Shown here piece after piece: positions 24,001 through 36,095 of a DNA stretch of 64,000 bases. Made by a program: the position numbers and the translations under genes. The DNA is taken from the NCBI GenBank assembly GCA_040357565.1, contig JBDODJ010000001.1; one strand, given 5' to 3'. The notes under the pieces were generated by a model. The model was not told where the DNA came from. It did no database searches and saw only the letters and a list, made by a program, of their open reading frames with translations. Numbering within the stretch: the stretch's first letter is position 1; every line of letters begins with the position of its first letter. This DNA comes from Cercozoa sp. M6MM. Its lineage: Eukaryota; Endomyxa: Ascetosporea.

Positions 24001-24623
24001 TACTGACGTGACGTGATCGGATTAGAGCGATGCTCCGCCCGTGACGTTCACTTTTCACGCGTATCTATCGTATATACTAAGCTGATGTGACTTGGAAACG
24101 AAAGTCCAAGTCAGCGCAGTTGCGATTGGAGCGGACGTAGTGTCGTGCTGAATGAAACGGAAAGACTAAGTGATGACGTGTGTTGCCGCGGGCAGGCGTG
24201 GACGGTGCGCGGGAGACCCGGTGTTCGGTTGCGAGCGGCCAGACTGGCGTGGTAGTGATCAATCACGAGCGGAGTGAATTTGAGTCACGCCAACCCGAAG
24301 GGAGGCGAGAAAAACTGTTTGAACATTCTTGCGTTGTGTCGGTATTGAGGGGTCCTTGCTTGATGGAGCTCTCACAGACCGGTGTGAATCTGCTCGGCCT
24401 CGACACCGCCAAGCGAGGGCAGCAAACGCGACATGTTACTGTAGACGGCGTCTTGTTGCCGCACGGCAAGCCACCTGGACGTCAGAGTATAAATAGTGAC
24501 TAAATAAGAAAGGCAGGGTGTTAGAAAGGACCAATACAGCACAAACACGATAACGAGCACGATGCAGAAGAACTCGCGATAACGCCGTTCCTGTCGGTCG
24601 CCTTTGAAGGCCTACGAACACGC
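24001..24623. other. Region between the rolling-stone-like and RING-LON genes
   Basis: A minus-strand frame at 24372-24560 is hydrophobic at its start and could be an extra 5' exon of the rolling-stone-like gene. It is not attached with confidence to either neighbour. Confidence 0.3.
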
Positions 24624-27445
24624 TCACTGCAAGAAATACGTTGGACATGGATAAGTTAAGGGTACAGCCAGGGCTCGTGCAGCAAGGCGTAAGCGACGCA
24701 CACTCTTGGGCATCAATACCGGGTGACGTTGCAGCACGCGGCATCTGGCCTGTGTGCACTTGTGTATGAAAAGCACAAGCAGCACGGACACAAGGAAACG
24801 CGAAGTACGAGTGAAGTCTCGTCGAGTTGCGGAATCTGCGGAATGTTGGTCACACTCGGTGCCACATCGACTGGATCGACTGTTGAAACACAAATTATGC
24901 TTAAACAAACACACAACTTTCCAAAGTGTAGTATACTTCCAAGCTGCTCATACAGCACGTGTTCAATCTCCTGCGACTGCGTTGATTCCAAGTCGAACTG
25001 TTGCGCAACCTGCAGACAAAACTCACACTTACAAAAAAAAACAAACAAACGCAGCGTATGAAACATGAAAGTACAGGTGCATCATCGGGCGGCACAACCA
25101 CTCGCGTGTCCAGCAGTCGACTTGGAAGACGGTTCTCGCATGCTGAACGAACCAAGTCGTCTGGCTGTCGGCACACGCACACCACAGTAAATATACATTA
25201 GCAATACGGACAATGAGAAAGGTGCCTGTAAAACAGTACCAATAGACCAAGGAGTTGCCACGACAGTTGCGTCCACAAGGAGTGGCTGTTCTCACTACAC
25301 AACACAAACACACATCGAACAGTATGAGACAGATGCCAACCTGGGTAAGTGTACTCTGTGAGTGCACGACGTGCCACCGAGAGTGCCTCCTCGAAGGCGC
25401 TGCTCTGCGTTGCCAGCGGTCGCAGGAGCGGCACAAGGGTCTGCTGCGCCAGTTGTCGGCACTCTTCCTCCTCGTTGGGCAACAGAGGCTGCCAAAGAAT
25501 AGGTCGGGAGTATTAATCAATGGGCATTGTGCTACCTGATCCGGACATTCAACAATCTTGGCAGTGCATAAACCGTGCTGGTCTGCCTCGTGTCGCAGGC
25601 CACACACCTGTACAGTCAGAGGAGCAAACTAATGGATACCAACACATACCAACACACACAAACAGAAGGTACAACGACACGTCGCTCTGCGATCGAGTTA
25701 GTCCACACACGTCCGTCGGGCAACACTCCTGTGCAATGGGAGCAAGCTCAGACACCGATACTTTACTATGCAGTCAGAGGATACGCAAGTGGCGAATGCG
25801 GCACAACAGTCCAACGCCGACACTATCGCTTCGTGCCCACTGTACCCACACACACACCACAGTGTACAAGCACACGTTGGGTTGAGATGGACAAAGTGCT
25901 GCTACATTGGGCATCACGAGGAATTGCTGACTGTTGTCCATGGCCAGAGTGGCCAGCGATCGGTATCGACGCTCGTACAGGTGCAGCACAAAGGCGCGTC
26001 CGATGGCGAAAAAGTCTTCCGACAAAAAGACGCCAAAACGCTCCTCTTTCTTCAGTCGACGCACTGCAAAAAATATGAGTAGTTTTAATGAAGGTATCGA
26101 TACACAGAGGGTACAAAAGGGAGGTAAAGAAGTAAAGAAAGTGAAGAAGAGGATACCAGTGGACTGTTTGGCACGTCGCTCGTAGGCAGCGGCAAAGTGC
26201 GTCTCCAGCAGACTCAGCAGAACTGCGTTGGTGGCGTGTGTCAGCGCATCGATGCGACAGCGCGAGCGACATAGTGGACAACGCTTGCGACGCTGCAGTG
26301 CTCGGTGAATGCACTCTAATAGATAGCAAAGGTAAGGGAAGGTTAAAAACAATACAAGGCAAAGGGTGGTACCGCGACAGAAGGTGTGTCCACACGGCGT
26401 CGTGATCGGGTCGAACAGCAGGCCGAGACACAAGGAGCAGTTGAAGTCTTTGGCAGCTACCGTGGCTTTCATATCTTCCTCGTCTTCTTCTTCCGTGTCT
26501 TCGAGTGCCAGTCTGCTCAGTTTGAGGTGAGATTAAACATGCGAGGGTACAAGGCTGGGGTAGAATGGTAGAGTGCTACTTGGGCAAAGGCGTAAAGGGC
26601 GTAAGTGGCGAGTGAGCACCCGACATGCCAAATCCCTGAGACGGCACCGACGACGTTGCCGATGGTGGCACTGCGAGCATGTTGGCCGAACCGCTCTCTG
26701 AAGAACTCGATGACGACGTACTCGCCGTGCTGGGAGAGTCCACGCTCGGCGTCTCGGGCACGCGTGCCGACGAGGCGACGTCTTCCGGCGCACGCGAATT
26801 CTGATTGCGTTCTTCGGTTCGTCTGGCTACACAGAAAGTAATTTGTACAAATTAAGGTGCACGCAAGAGCAAAGTGCACCCCTGTCAGGCACTTGGAGTG
26901 ACGCGAGAGCCTTTGCATTCGCTCGGCGTCGCATTGGCGACTCTTGTCTCCTGCAAAAAAAGCAATAAGGTTATTCTCACCACACAGGCAAACTCACATG
27001 TGTGTGTGTGTGTGTGTGTGTGTATGTAGAATGCAAGTTACGCTGGTTCCATCAGAGAAGACACAGACGGCGCACATACGTTGACGTTGAACACACCAAG
27101 CGATGAAGAGCGACGGTGGTGGCGATTGCGCCGACCCGCCGACGATCCGCGTCGTGATTGCAGCATGCTCCTCTGCGGCACACGCACAGAATATCACTCA
27201 CTTGCCCTCAAATACACTGTTAGTGTGCAAAAGTGCAGTGTGCCGCCAGAAACCGTGCAACCACAAGCCGACCAGAGGCGATTTGCGAGCAAACAAGCGA
27301 ATGGTACCTGTGAATCGAATGTTGGACTCGAGGGGGACGATATGCTTGAGGAGGAGCTCGATCCGCTCACTGACGCGGTGCCTTCGATTTCGACATCTGC
27401 GTCCGGTGTTGCCACAGATAAACCGGGCGGCGGCAGGGCTGACAT
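24624..27445 (-). CDS. RING finger plus LON-domain E3 ubiquitin ligase (LONRF-like)
   Basis: The start is ATG 27445 (exon 27445-27308, a Ser-rich leader). A Ser/Thr/Pro-rich region follows, then a C3HC4 RING near 26290-26450 (CSLCLGLLFDPITTPCGHTF … CPLC). The LON substrate-binding domain comes next: FVLHLYERRYRSL, then GLLCRIRHLRVLPDGRVW spliced across an intron, LCTAKIVECPDQ and WTQLSWQLLGLLPDDL near the C-terminus, as in LONRF proteins. The stop TGA is at 24624. Animal LONRF proteins also carry TPRs, which I do not see here. The joins near 25350 need the donor at GTACAC to keep frame. The likely role is ubiquitin ligation to LON-bound substrates. Confidence 0.8.
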
Positions 27446-27846
27446 TCCTCGCCCCAGGAAGCGTCAGTCTGCGCGAAAGGTACCCAAATCTCAGAATCCG
27501 TTTTCCACGCACGTGAGACTCAAAATCGCGGAATACCAGTGTCAGCGAACCACCGGCGTTGCTGCGGTTTACAGAGCACACAGCGAGAAAACTTGGCGGT
27601 TTTGTTATGATTTTTAGATTTTGTTTGTCCGATCAGCAAATTTGAAATAAACAGTGACTCGGAAAAAACGCGGCGCAAGGCGCCGTTTCAACAGCACTGC
27701 ACAACTTAAAAAAAATGTGCAATACGTGTTGAATTACAGCAAGATGCGGTCCCAGTCAGCGATCGATCATCTTTTTTCCAGAACGGGTTGACTTTGGCAG
27801 TCCGAAGTGATCCGATGATCGCAAGAAGTGCTCTACAGCCGTGATC
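27446..27846. other. Divergent intergenic region
   Basis: It lies between the start of the minus-strand RING-LON gene and the small plus-strand gene. The minus strand has an open frame to 27581 in a different phase from the chosen start. It holds no other feature that can be supported. Confidence 0.4.
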
Positions 27847-28084
27847 ATGTTACAAGAAGTAGTTGTTCTTGGCAGGTTGTTCTTGTACTATCGACACTGA
27901 TTACTGCTTTACAATAGGTTTGGCTAGTGTACAACAACAACTGTCAACCGGCAGCCGGTCAAAGCGGGACGATTCAAAATACGCCGATTTCAAAGGCTTC
28001 ATCTTCAACGAGAGACCCCAACCGCTCCAGGCGACTTCTCGCGAGCTCGCGGCTATGAAAACCCAACTTCTTGACCTAACTTAA
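27847..28084 (+). CDS. Small two-exon protein, 61 residues, unknown
   Basis: ATG 27847-27875 joins 27928-28084 (stop TAA) in phase through a 52-nt GT-AG intron, giving MLQEVVVLGSVQQQ onward and a C-terminal helix ending AAMKTQLLDLT. The KGFIFNERPQPLQATSREL block faintly recalls the small BBSome subunit BBIP1, but that is only an impression. Its stop is 28 bp from the stop of the convergent receptor gene, so the two 3' ends must overlap. It could still be a chance ORF pair. Confidence 0.4.
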
Positions 28085-28111
28085 ATGATACATTAAACCT
28101 TGGTTTGTCAC

Positions 28112-30949
28112 TTACCGTCCCGAGTTGTCTTCGATCACAGTTTCCTCGGAGATCATGCGTGGGATACGGGACAGTATCATGTCAAGAATTTTGCGCATTT
28201 CAGGCGGCAGTGAGTGGATGGTATTCCTCACGATAAGTTGCAGTATTTCGTACTCTGCTTCGTCGAATGCACTCGCTGCCATGGTTCGATCGTACGAGAA
28301 CGACGCTCGCATTTGTGACTGCAATTCCTGCGTCATCTTCGCATCGAGGTTCACCGCATTCGAGGCGTCTGGTGCCAAGTAGTGGTCGAAAATCAGGCGT
28401 GCCAGAGCCTGTGCACGTCGGTACCGCCGAGTTAGCATGAGGCGCCGCCACTCTTCGCAGTGTGTCCAGAACGCCAGGTTCTCTTGACTGAAAATCTTCA
28501 CGAGTGCGTCAGACACAAACTCTCGTGCCACCGGCTATAGCGAGCGCATGGAGTAGACATGAACATAGGCGTATGCAAAATAGTTGGTACCGACATCAAG
28601 TATTTCTTCATGTACTGCGCTGGCGTCCACAAGTGCGCTTCACGTGCGACATCTTCAACGTCTGCTTCAGCACTAGCGAGGAGTTCGCGAGTAGACACCT
28701 GAGAGCGCAGCACCGACATCCGCTGGGCGCGTGAGTGACGGTCGTGAATCAACTCTCGGAAGGGGGTAAGCAAGTGCGCCATCAGGATGAATACAAAGTC
28801 ATGCGGGAATCCAGGCCTGGCGAAGATGGAATACATGGAAATACAGGGGAATAAGGGGTGAAATATGCCGATGTGGTGCTATGTGTGGAATGTTGACGAT
28901 ACCTGCAAAACCCGATGATGTCCATCTCTGCTTGCTGCATTCGAGACAGTACGCGAATGCGTCTCTCAAAAATCGCAGTGTTTCGCTTCAGTCGATCGTT
29001 GTTGCGCTCAACGCAACTGTCAAGCTCATTGCGCGCCTCTTTGGTATGGTGCAAACTCGCACCACACATGCCAAAGCAGACGGCACACGCAGTGATCGCA
29101 AAGACTACCCCAAGCACATCCGACTCGAACCGTATCCCGCCGAGAGTATCCTCGGATGGGGTCGTCAAGAACGAAAAGGTTTCGATCAACACTGCTTTCT
29201 CCCCTACGCGCCCAATCGCCAGCAGCACCGACAACACGAAACGTGTCCACACCGAAGTTGGAGCATATGCCATAGAGAGCCAGATCGACACAGGCACCGT
29301 GATTGCAGTGTACACGCACAAAGCAATCAGCTGCCCAACCTCGAACTGTTTGTTGCAGTTGACACACGACACACTGGCGATCGTCAGAAAGTTGATTCCG
29401 AGGGTGACAGCAGCACTTGCACCTCCGATAAGCAAAACGCTTTTTGACTTGAAGAAAACCTTCCACGGGATTTGTCGCAGTGCATGCGCGAGGTTGTAAG
29501 CACTCAGTTCTTTGTCTCCTTCGACAACCGACGACCGTGCACCCCGTTTGTTCAGCCGTTGAACAATCTCCTGCACTTGTGGCGACTGTTCGTCGACGTC
29601 ATGCTCTGACTCATCGCTTGAGTCTTCTTCGCTTATCGGACGCTGTGGCGATTCAATCCTTGGTTTTGTCATGAGACGCTTCAGCGACTCGCTGACTTTT
29701 GTCATCGCAATGATAAACCTGCTCCAATTGCAACCAAACCAACGATTGAAACCTGATTGCTGGTAAGAACAAATAGAATAGACGTACAAAGGTATGTAAA
29801 AGACGATTGCTGCGGCCGAACACGCCACCAGAACCGCATTGAAGGCTATGCGCAGGTCCAAAGCGGCTTCGGCCACATCATCTGACACAGACACCTCGAT
29901 GGTGTCTATCACAATGACGCTTGCTGTCCAATCGCAAACGAAACCAAAAGCAATTGCGCCGAGAACAAGCCACATGCGAGCGTCTCTCGTAGTTTGCGAC
30001 GATTCGTATGCTCGAGTTGTTCGACGCTCGATCTCTGTGAAGAAGGCTTGCTCAAACTATAAATAAATTTTCTATCGTCCCACGATAAGTGTAAGCTGTG
30101 ATGTCTGCATGGCACAAAGGTGAGTCACCTGAATGAAGAGCGTCCAAAAGCCTACACAAGATACTGCGAAGGCCAGCGGCCACAGTGTCGTGTCGACTTT
30201 TCTCTCCGTCTTTTGCCTAAAAACGCTTGAATTAAAGCAGCCAAAAGCATGCAGTGAAGCCGGTAGATATACCCGTATTTGATTTCCTTTGTGCATACAA
30301 TTGATGTGCCAGACCACAGCCCTGAAGGCAGACACACTCGAACTACCGAACCTTCAGTTTGCGCATACCCCACGTCACACTCCCAGACCTAATTTTTACA
30401 CTAACGCCATGGAACGAAGCGCAAACATTGGTATTGATATCCTACGAGCCAACATACACAGCGAGACCCAACGAGGGCGAAGTCGGTGCAACGCTGAGAT
30501 GCCTCTGCAACGATCAACGCGTGTGCAGGAGCGACAGGGACTTCTACACAGCTTCGATCGAAAGGGATTTTGTTTGCAGCGAATCGTATATCCAATTCGG
30601 TCAGATCCGAAATGGCGCGGACGTTCATCTTTTTCAAATCCCCCAAGCTCATGAAGAGTGTTCTCCTGCTCATGCCCAAGGTATCGATTGTTAATATTGT
30701 ATCAAAGCGCGTAATCATAAACTTCAGAGACAACTTTGGTTACTGTAAACCAGGTTCCATACTCTCCGTGTGCTCTGGGCCAAGAAGCTGAGCGATCTGC
30801 AATCCCTGCACACATAAGGCGAATTAAAAGCAAACCAAAAATTTATAAATTTTACATCAGTGGGCATGTATCCGCTGTGATGCTCGGTAAAGTTAATCGT
30901 CCGTATGACTCCGTCGATTATCAAAGAACTCAAGGCGCCTAGTTTAGGT

Positions 30950-30999
<50 letters not shown>

Positions 31000-31009
31000 N
31001 NNNNNNNNN

Positions 31010-31059
<50 letters not shown>

Positions 31060-32476
31060 TACCTGCAATATCGTCTCCCTGGAATGGATCGGACGCATTC
31101 ATCTCCAAAGTAATGTTCATGGCATGAAGTAAAGCCCAGCAACTGTCAAAGGCGTCCCAAACTCGATACTGCTGGTTGTACTGTAACTCCAGTGTTGCGT
31201 CCTCAACCTTTGTTCTCAGGTTATGAAGGACAGTTTTCGCAAAGTCAGATGTCACTCCTTGCTTTGGGGAGATCGTCAGTGACATCTCGGAGGGTTTCAC
31301 GAGTTCCAGTATGCTACTCGCGAACCCAAACAGAGGCGCAAGTTGTTCGATGCCTTCTGCCACAGTGGGTTCGAGAATGTACTGGTATCCTTCCCCGGTC
31401 ATGTTTAAGGTCTCGGCTGCTCTGTTAATATACCACAGGGGGACTGTTGAGTCGGTCAGAAGATTTGTTCAACAAACATACTTCATCAAACACGGTGTTG
31501 ATCTCCACCCGAAAGAGATAAAAATACGCGCATCCAGTTCCTTCAAACGTTTCATTGCTTGAATACACGCCAAAAGATCCGACAGGATCAACGCCTCTGT
31601 TGGAGCCATTGTCTGTGTTCCCACTACAGTGATGTTCGAGCTTTCGGCCAGGAGAGCAAACCTCGACATCGTTCCGACGACGGTAGTGTCGCCCAGCAAA
31701 GCGACCCGACGCCAGTCGAATACTTGGACAAGGTCTCGTAAACCTGTCAGTATCGTGTCTGCAAGCATTTTCCAAAATAGAACAATAATAACAGCGCCCC
31801 TGTAAGTGACGTATGACCAATATCGGCGAAATTTGAGTAGTAGTGCGAGTAATCTTGGACATTCGCGAGCGTGTCCGAAGTTGCATAGTGAGAAATTGAT
31901 GGGATGCGAGCTTCACTCAAAATCAAAGCCACCGCTTCAATCGTGGCGAGGTAGGAATTGCCTGCAATGACCGCTGAAATGTCAGGCGGAGGTGCTGCAA
32001 TCTGAGAGGCCACATCGGTATCGGTGATGTTCTTTCCCAGCCAGGCAAATGTAGCCTGGAGTCCTTTGGAAAACCTGCATCAAAAGCCTTGCAAGGCAAG
32101 ACCTTTTGACATTAAGAGAAATAACTTACGTGTCAAATGTAGTTGCGTCGTAGATTTCGACTTCATCGAGTTGTACTCTCCACCCTGGCAATAGTTTGCT
32201 CGACCAATCTTCGCCCAAGTACCCTCGAGTTGAGGGAGGGTCATTCGCCATCTCAATGCACAGCTGCACGGCTTGTCTCTGCAAAGGTCCGTCGAATCCG
32301 GACAGCGGATCACTTAGTCCTTCGAACAAATTAAAATGCAAAGTGCAAGGCCAAGACATCAAAAGAGACGCAGACTTACGTGTGAGGTATCCAATGCGAA
32401 CATCTTGCTGTGCGTTGACGTGTTCGAAAGCACGGAAGCACAGAAACTGTAAATTTACAACCCTCCAGATGAGCAT
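28112..32476 (-). CDS. Receptor with Venus-flytrap ectodomain, seven helices and C-terminal RGS domain
   Basis: The start is ATG 32476 with a signal-like leader ending HVNAQ before QDVRIGYLT. An ANF-receptor-type ligand-binding domain spans about 32450-31070 (ARIPSISHYATSDTLANV is diagnostic). The following exons hold an extracellular linker and seven hydrophobic segments: near 30150, 29940, 29800, 29400, 29300, 29200 and 29090. A long acidic loop (EEDSSDESEHDVDEQ) lies between the third and fourth. The last exons (about 28760-28112) form an RGS domain with FSQENLAFWTHCEEW and LDAKMTQELQSQM. RGS domains accelerate GTP hydrolysis by G-alpha, so it probably senses an external ligand and tunes G signalling in one molecule. 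A (GT)n intron with an N gap interrupts it. Confidence 0.8.
30953..31058 (-). repeat. (GT)n microsatellite with a 10-N gap in a receptor intron
   Basis: GT dinucleotides flank Ns at 31000-31009, just upstream (in genomic order) of a ligand-binding-domain exon. Apparent Val-Cys and Thr-His ORFs across it are artefacts. Confidence 0.95.
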
Positions 32477-32885
32477 TAAGCACTTGAAGTAGATTGTGAG
32501 CCCTGGGTTTGCTCACATGGTTGCGTTCTCAGTTTAGTCACTTCCTTGCAGCACGTTCCGCGCGGATGTCAGAATGGTATGTATACTGGGTGATGCCAAC
32601 AAAGCAGCGATTATCAAAAACCAATGAATATCTCGATATCCGATGACTACCTTTGCCACCACACGTTTTACTATTCCGACATGTACCATCTCAGCTGTAG
32701 TTGTCCTACTTGCAAACTCACGCACAGGAAATCTCCAGTCGTCTGGGAAACTGCATGCCGATTTGTCTGTCAGTTTCTGTAGACCCATCAATAATCTGTG
32801 CACGATTTCTTAAAGTAAAACGTGTGCCTGCATGTGCATGTACTGAATAATCGTGTTTCCAGTTGTAGATACGCCTTAAGGAGCC
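32477..32885. promoter_or_regulatory. Divergent upstream region of receptor and membrane-protein genes
   Basis: These 409 bp separate two divergent start codons. A minus-strand ORF at about 32534-32690 with a hydrophobic core (WFLIIAALLASPSIHTILT) could be an alternative 5' exon of the receptor; it is not needed for the chosen model. No promoter motif could be assigned. Confidence 0.35.
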
Positions 32886-34180
32886 ATGCTGGGAACACTT
32901 TCGTTCTTTCTGTTGGCGTTTTTGTTCGTGCCTGCAACCATCGGTGTGTTTCTTTCTGTTAGTCCACTTTCTGACTGCAAAACGTACATTTTGTGCTCGG
33001 CAGGCTTTGTGTACGAGCAGCTGAGTAATGCTCAGCGGCGAAGACGGCGACGGCACCGCGAAATGGTGGAGGTAATGTGTCTTGTCTTTTCATTATTGGT
33101 ATGACATGTGCGCGCGCTGAGTTGCACAGAGCGAAGCTGAGTCGCCAGAGCCGTTGGACGTTTTTGCACGAGCAGGCGCAGAGAAACGCGAGCAACGGCG
33201 CTTGAGATCGCTGCAAAGAATGCACGGCATGACGCAAGGAGATTCTCCGCCGCAGGAACATCTGACACCGAAACTGACATCGAAAATGACGCCGTCCCTG
33301 CGAAAAAGCGATTCGCTGGCGCAACTTTCGTTGGCGGAGAATGCGCCAACGGTGCCGAAACCTCCAACTCTCAAAATTGCACGAAGAGACTCGAATCCGA
33401 TCAAAGCCACTCAAAAGCAACCAAACACTGTCAAAAACAACACGGCGAAACACTCAAAACCTCCGGTTTTTTCTGTCAGCGCGGAGGCGCCAAAAACAAC
33501 ACAAGCTGTCGTTTCTCGTGCGAAAACATCGAAAGCAACAAACGCGGTTTTGCAGCCGGTCCCTGTCTCCTCGCAAGCCGTGTCAGCTTTGTCAACATAT
33601 GAGTACATTCTGTTTATATGTATGTGCTGTGTCTGCTTGATTTTCCTGCTTGATTTTAGCGAATTGGCGCACGAAACAACGCTAGTGGAGTCGCCAGCGC
33701 GACTGCGCCAACTGAACGAGCGTGTTGAGACACTAAGTGAGTGTGGCCAACTGAGGGATTTCGAATGTGACCTTCTGCGCCACAAGATGGCGATTCGCAA
33801 GAGCAGCATCGACTCTTGCGACACCGAAATCATCAAAGACGACGATGAGAACGTAGTTCTGCCACTGAAGAGTATTTCTCCTTGTCTCTGAGCGCATGGC
33901 GTGTGTTTAAAGGCACTCAAAAGCGAAGAAGACGACGAAGCGCCGAGTTTCGCTCCAAGCGACGAGTTGCCGCCATTGCCGCCTGCGACAGAAGAAATCA
34001 CTTCCGCTCGCACTCGAAGTGACACAGCGAGTGCGGCTGGTATGTCTCTCGCTTCTTTGTGTCTTTGTGTTCGACATCTTTTTGTGTGTGTTGATCATAG
34101 ACAGCAACACGTCAGTGAGAAGTGACATCAGGGCACGCATCCGGCAACGCATGCAAAACAGAAGAATCGCCACCATGTAG
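32886..34180 (+). CDS. Single-helix membrane protein with basic/Ser-rich cytosolic tail, unknown
   Basis: Exons 32886-32943, 33004-33071, 33131 to about 33595, about 33660-33849, about 33911-34041 and about 34101-34180 join in phase; the final stop TAG is at 34178. The N-terminus MLGTLSFFLLAFLFVPATIG is a signal anchor or signal peptide. It is followed by an Arg-rich stretch (AQRRRRRRHREMVE), a long Lys/Pro/Thr/Ser-rich segment, a helical segment (LRQLNERVETLSECGQLRDF), an acidic stretch (SEEDDEAPSFAPSDELPPLP) and a basic end (RARIRQRMQNRRIATM). Residues after the helix are probably cytosolic. No family was recognised. The exon 4 donor was chosen at AAC to keep phase. Confidence 0.6.
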
Positions 34181-34385
34181 ATTCTGCCTCGTACGGTACC
34201 TCGTCTTCCGTTCGTTCGGACAGCCGGCATTAATTAAATTAAATTCAATTACGTCCACCGTACTGCTGCTGACTGTCACGCGACGTACCGTACTTCGTCG
34301 ATCGGATGTGGCTTGACCGTATCCAATCAAGTAGCGCATCCGATCGCAAGGAACGGACGGGAAACAAACGAAAGAAACGCGGCAA

Positions 34386-35802
34386 TCAATCGACAGAGTC
34401 GCCGTCACGCTGAAGTGGGGTAGGTAGTACGAGCGTCACGTAGAGGAAGCCGTCAGCAGCAGGCATGTGCGCGTGCAGCCACTGCAGCGGTGTCTCAGGG
34501 GCCACAGTGATTCCGTTGACACGGAAGGTGCCCTCTCTGTCACCCTACACAACCGGCGTGTGCGAGTGATATAGACATGAGTTATATAGAGACCGTACAA
34601 ACAGTTCGGCAGCAGTCTGCTGCAGCGTGCGCTCGTCACACTCGAGTGGCCGCTGGATGTACCGCTGCAGTGGCGGCTTGCCCGGCGTGGCCACAAAGAA
34701 ACGCACCGGCACTCGTAGTGGCGGCAAGTTCGAATCGCGCGCAATCGTCTCTGCTCAGTCGGTTCAAGCCAATCAGTTCAAAGGCAGTCAGTTCAAAGGC
34801 AGTCAGTTCGAAGCCAGGGAGATCTGCGAGAGCAGAAAAGAGAGTACCCGAGCGCGACATGGTGACGAAAGCCTCGCTGTAACTCGCCTGTCGCAGGCCA
34901 TCCCACAGGCGACTCTGTTCCTCGGCACTCAGCACGAGTGCTGGCTTGCCACTGCCGTACCGCAGGTACGTCGACTGCTTGAAGGTCTCAAAGAAGCTCT
35001 TCTGCGAGAGAAATATCGTATAAAGCAAGCCACAACATGAGGGGTCAAAACCTACCTGCGCATCTGTTCCATTTCGCAGACTGAAAGGCAGTGCGCCGTC
35101 TGGCTGGTTCTGCAGAAATTGCTCTCGTTTGAACTCGTGAGTTAAAGGCGAGCATCACTACCTTGAAGTGAACAATGATATGCCAGGGCCGTCTTTTGGT
35201 TTCAAACTGCACAAATGCATGAACACATGTGAACACACACAAGAGCTTCGTGTCACATACAGCTAGATCGTCGTGTTCCTCCTGGTCACTGTAGTCAATG
35301 AGGTCCTTGACATGACCACATGGCCAGTCACTGCACAAATACGGCGTTATGACAGACCACAGTGACACGTGCCAAGTGACCACAAAAGCACCTGCGCAGC
35401 GGCTTCAGTGTCAGGGCATCCTCGAACCAGATACTCAGACTGCTGTTGAACACTGTCGTCCTGTGCACAGAACACAAGGAGGCTACAACGGCAGAAACCG
35501 CTTTGATACTGGAAAGTTTACGAATTTGAGAAGTGCGACCGAACAACGTCAGCCAAGGAACTCTACAGAACAGAAGCAATCGCACAGACAGGTCACAGCA
35601 CACCAGCATGTGTACCAAGGGAGCGCCACGCATCACTTGTTTCAGCAAAGGCGCGGGAGCTTGCATTGTAGTCACTTCACCAGGCGACTACAGTGAACGT
35701 GTGAAAGCTTCGCCCCCGGTAAAAAGTCCAACGCACCAGTGTGATCAGAACACTTAGCAGGCCGCCAAACGAGTCGCGGAAAATCACCTCATCTCGCTCC
35801 AT
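34386..35802 (-). CDS. ATG5: Autophagy protein 5
   Basis: ATG5 is the acceptor of ATG12 and part of the ATG12-ATG5-ATG16 complex that drives ATG8 lipidation. Start is ATG 35802 (MERDEVIFRDSFGGLL). In order come a ubiquitin-like first half (SPGEVTTMQAPAPLL, SLSIWFEDALTLKPL, RPWHIIVHFK), a helical region (FFETFKQSTYLRYG, LWDGLRQASYSEAFVTMS) and a second ubiquitin-like half (LRVPVRFFVATPGKPPLQRY, then ETPLQWLHAHMPAADGFLYV), with stop TGA 34386-34388. The lysine in FFETFKQ aligns by eye with the ATG12-conjugated lysine of human ATG5. One intron carries a three-copy 15-bp direct repeat at 34774-34816; skipping it is required to keep the VRFFV frame. Divergent to the gene at 36096. Confidence 0.9.
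34774..34816 (-). repeat. Three-copy direct repeat in an ATG5 intron
   Basis: CAGTCAGTTCAAAGG-type units occur three times with small differences. If read through they would add residues such as FELTA units, but splicing removes them. Confidence 0.75.
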
Positions 35803-36095
35803 TGCGCTTGTAAGGCACTATGCGCAGCACTTATAATATTAGCACAGCCTGGCACCCTACGAATACTGTACCCGTACACCTAAATGTAAAAGAGCAACAA
35901 TCATTGTTGTTAAAAAAAAAAGCACTGCATGCTCGGGGCGGCATTGTGTACAGTAAAGGTTGTAAAAGTGTTTACTGGACGTATGAGAACATGAAATGAC
36001 CAAGAGAATCAAATGGTCGCTTGCGACTTGACACGATCAAACAAGCACGTTCGGGCGCCACTTTTTGATTAGTGTGTTGTTGCCGTTGCTACGCT
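35803..36095. promoter_or_regulatory. Divergent upstream region of ATG5 and a coiled-coil gene
   Basis: The two start codons face apart across 293 bp. An A/T-rich patch with an A9 run lies near 35915. No motif could be assigned. Confidence 0.4.

Noticed and set aside
24180-24503. Plus-strand 107-codon ORF between the rolling-stone and RING-LON genes
   Set aside because: The composition is not protein-like and no splice context or family motif was found.
34636-35028. An ATG5 exon that reads through the repeated FELTA units
   Set aside because: The conserved VRFFVATPGKPPLQRY block needs the intron that removes these units.
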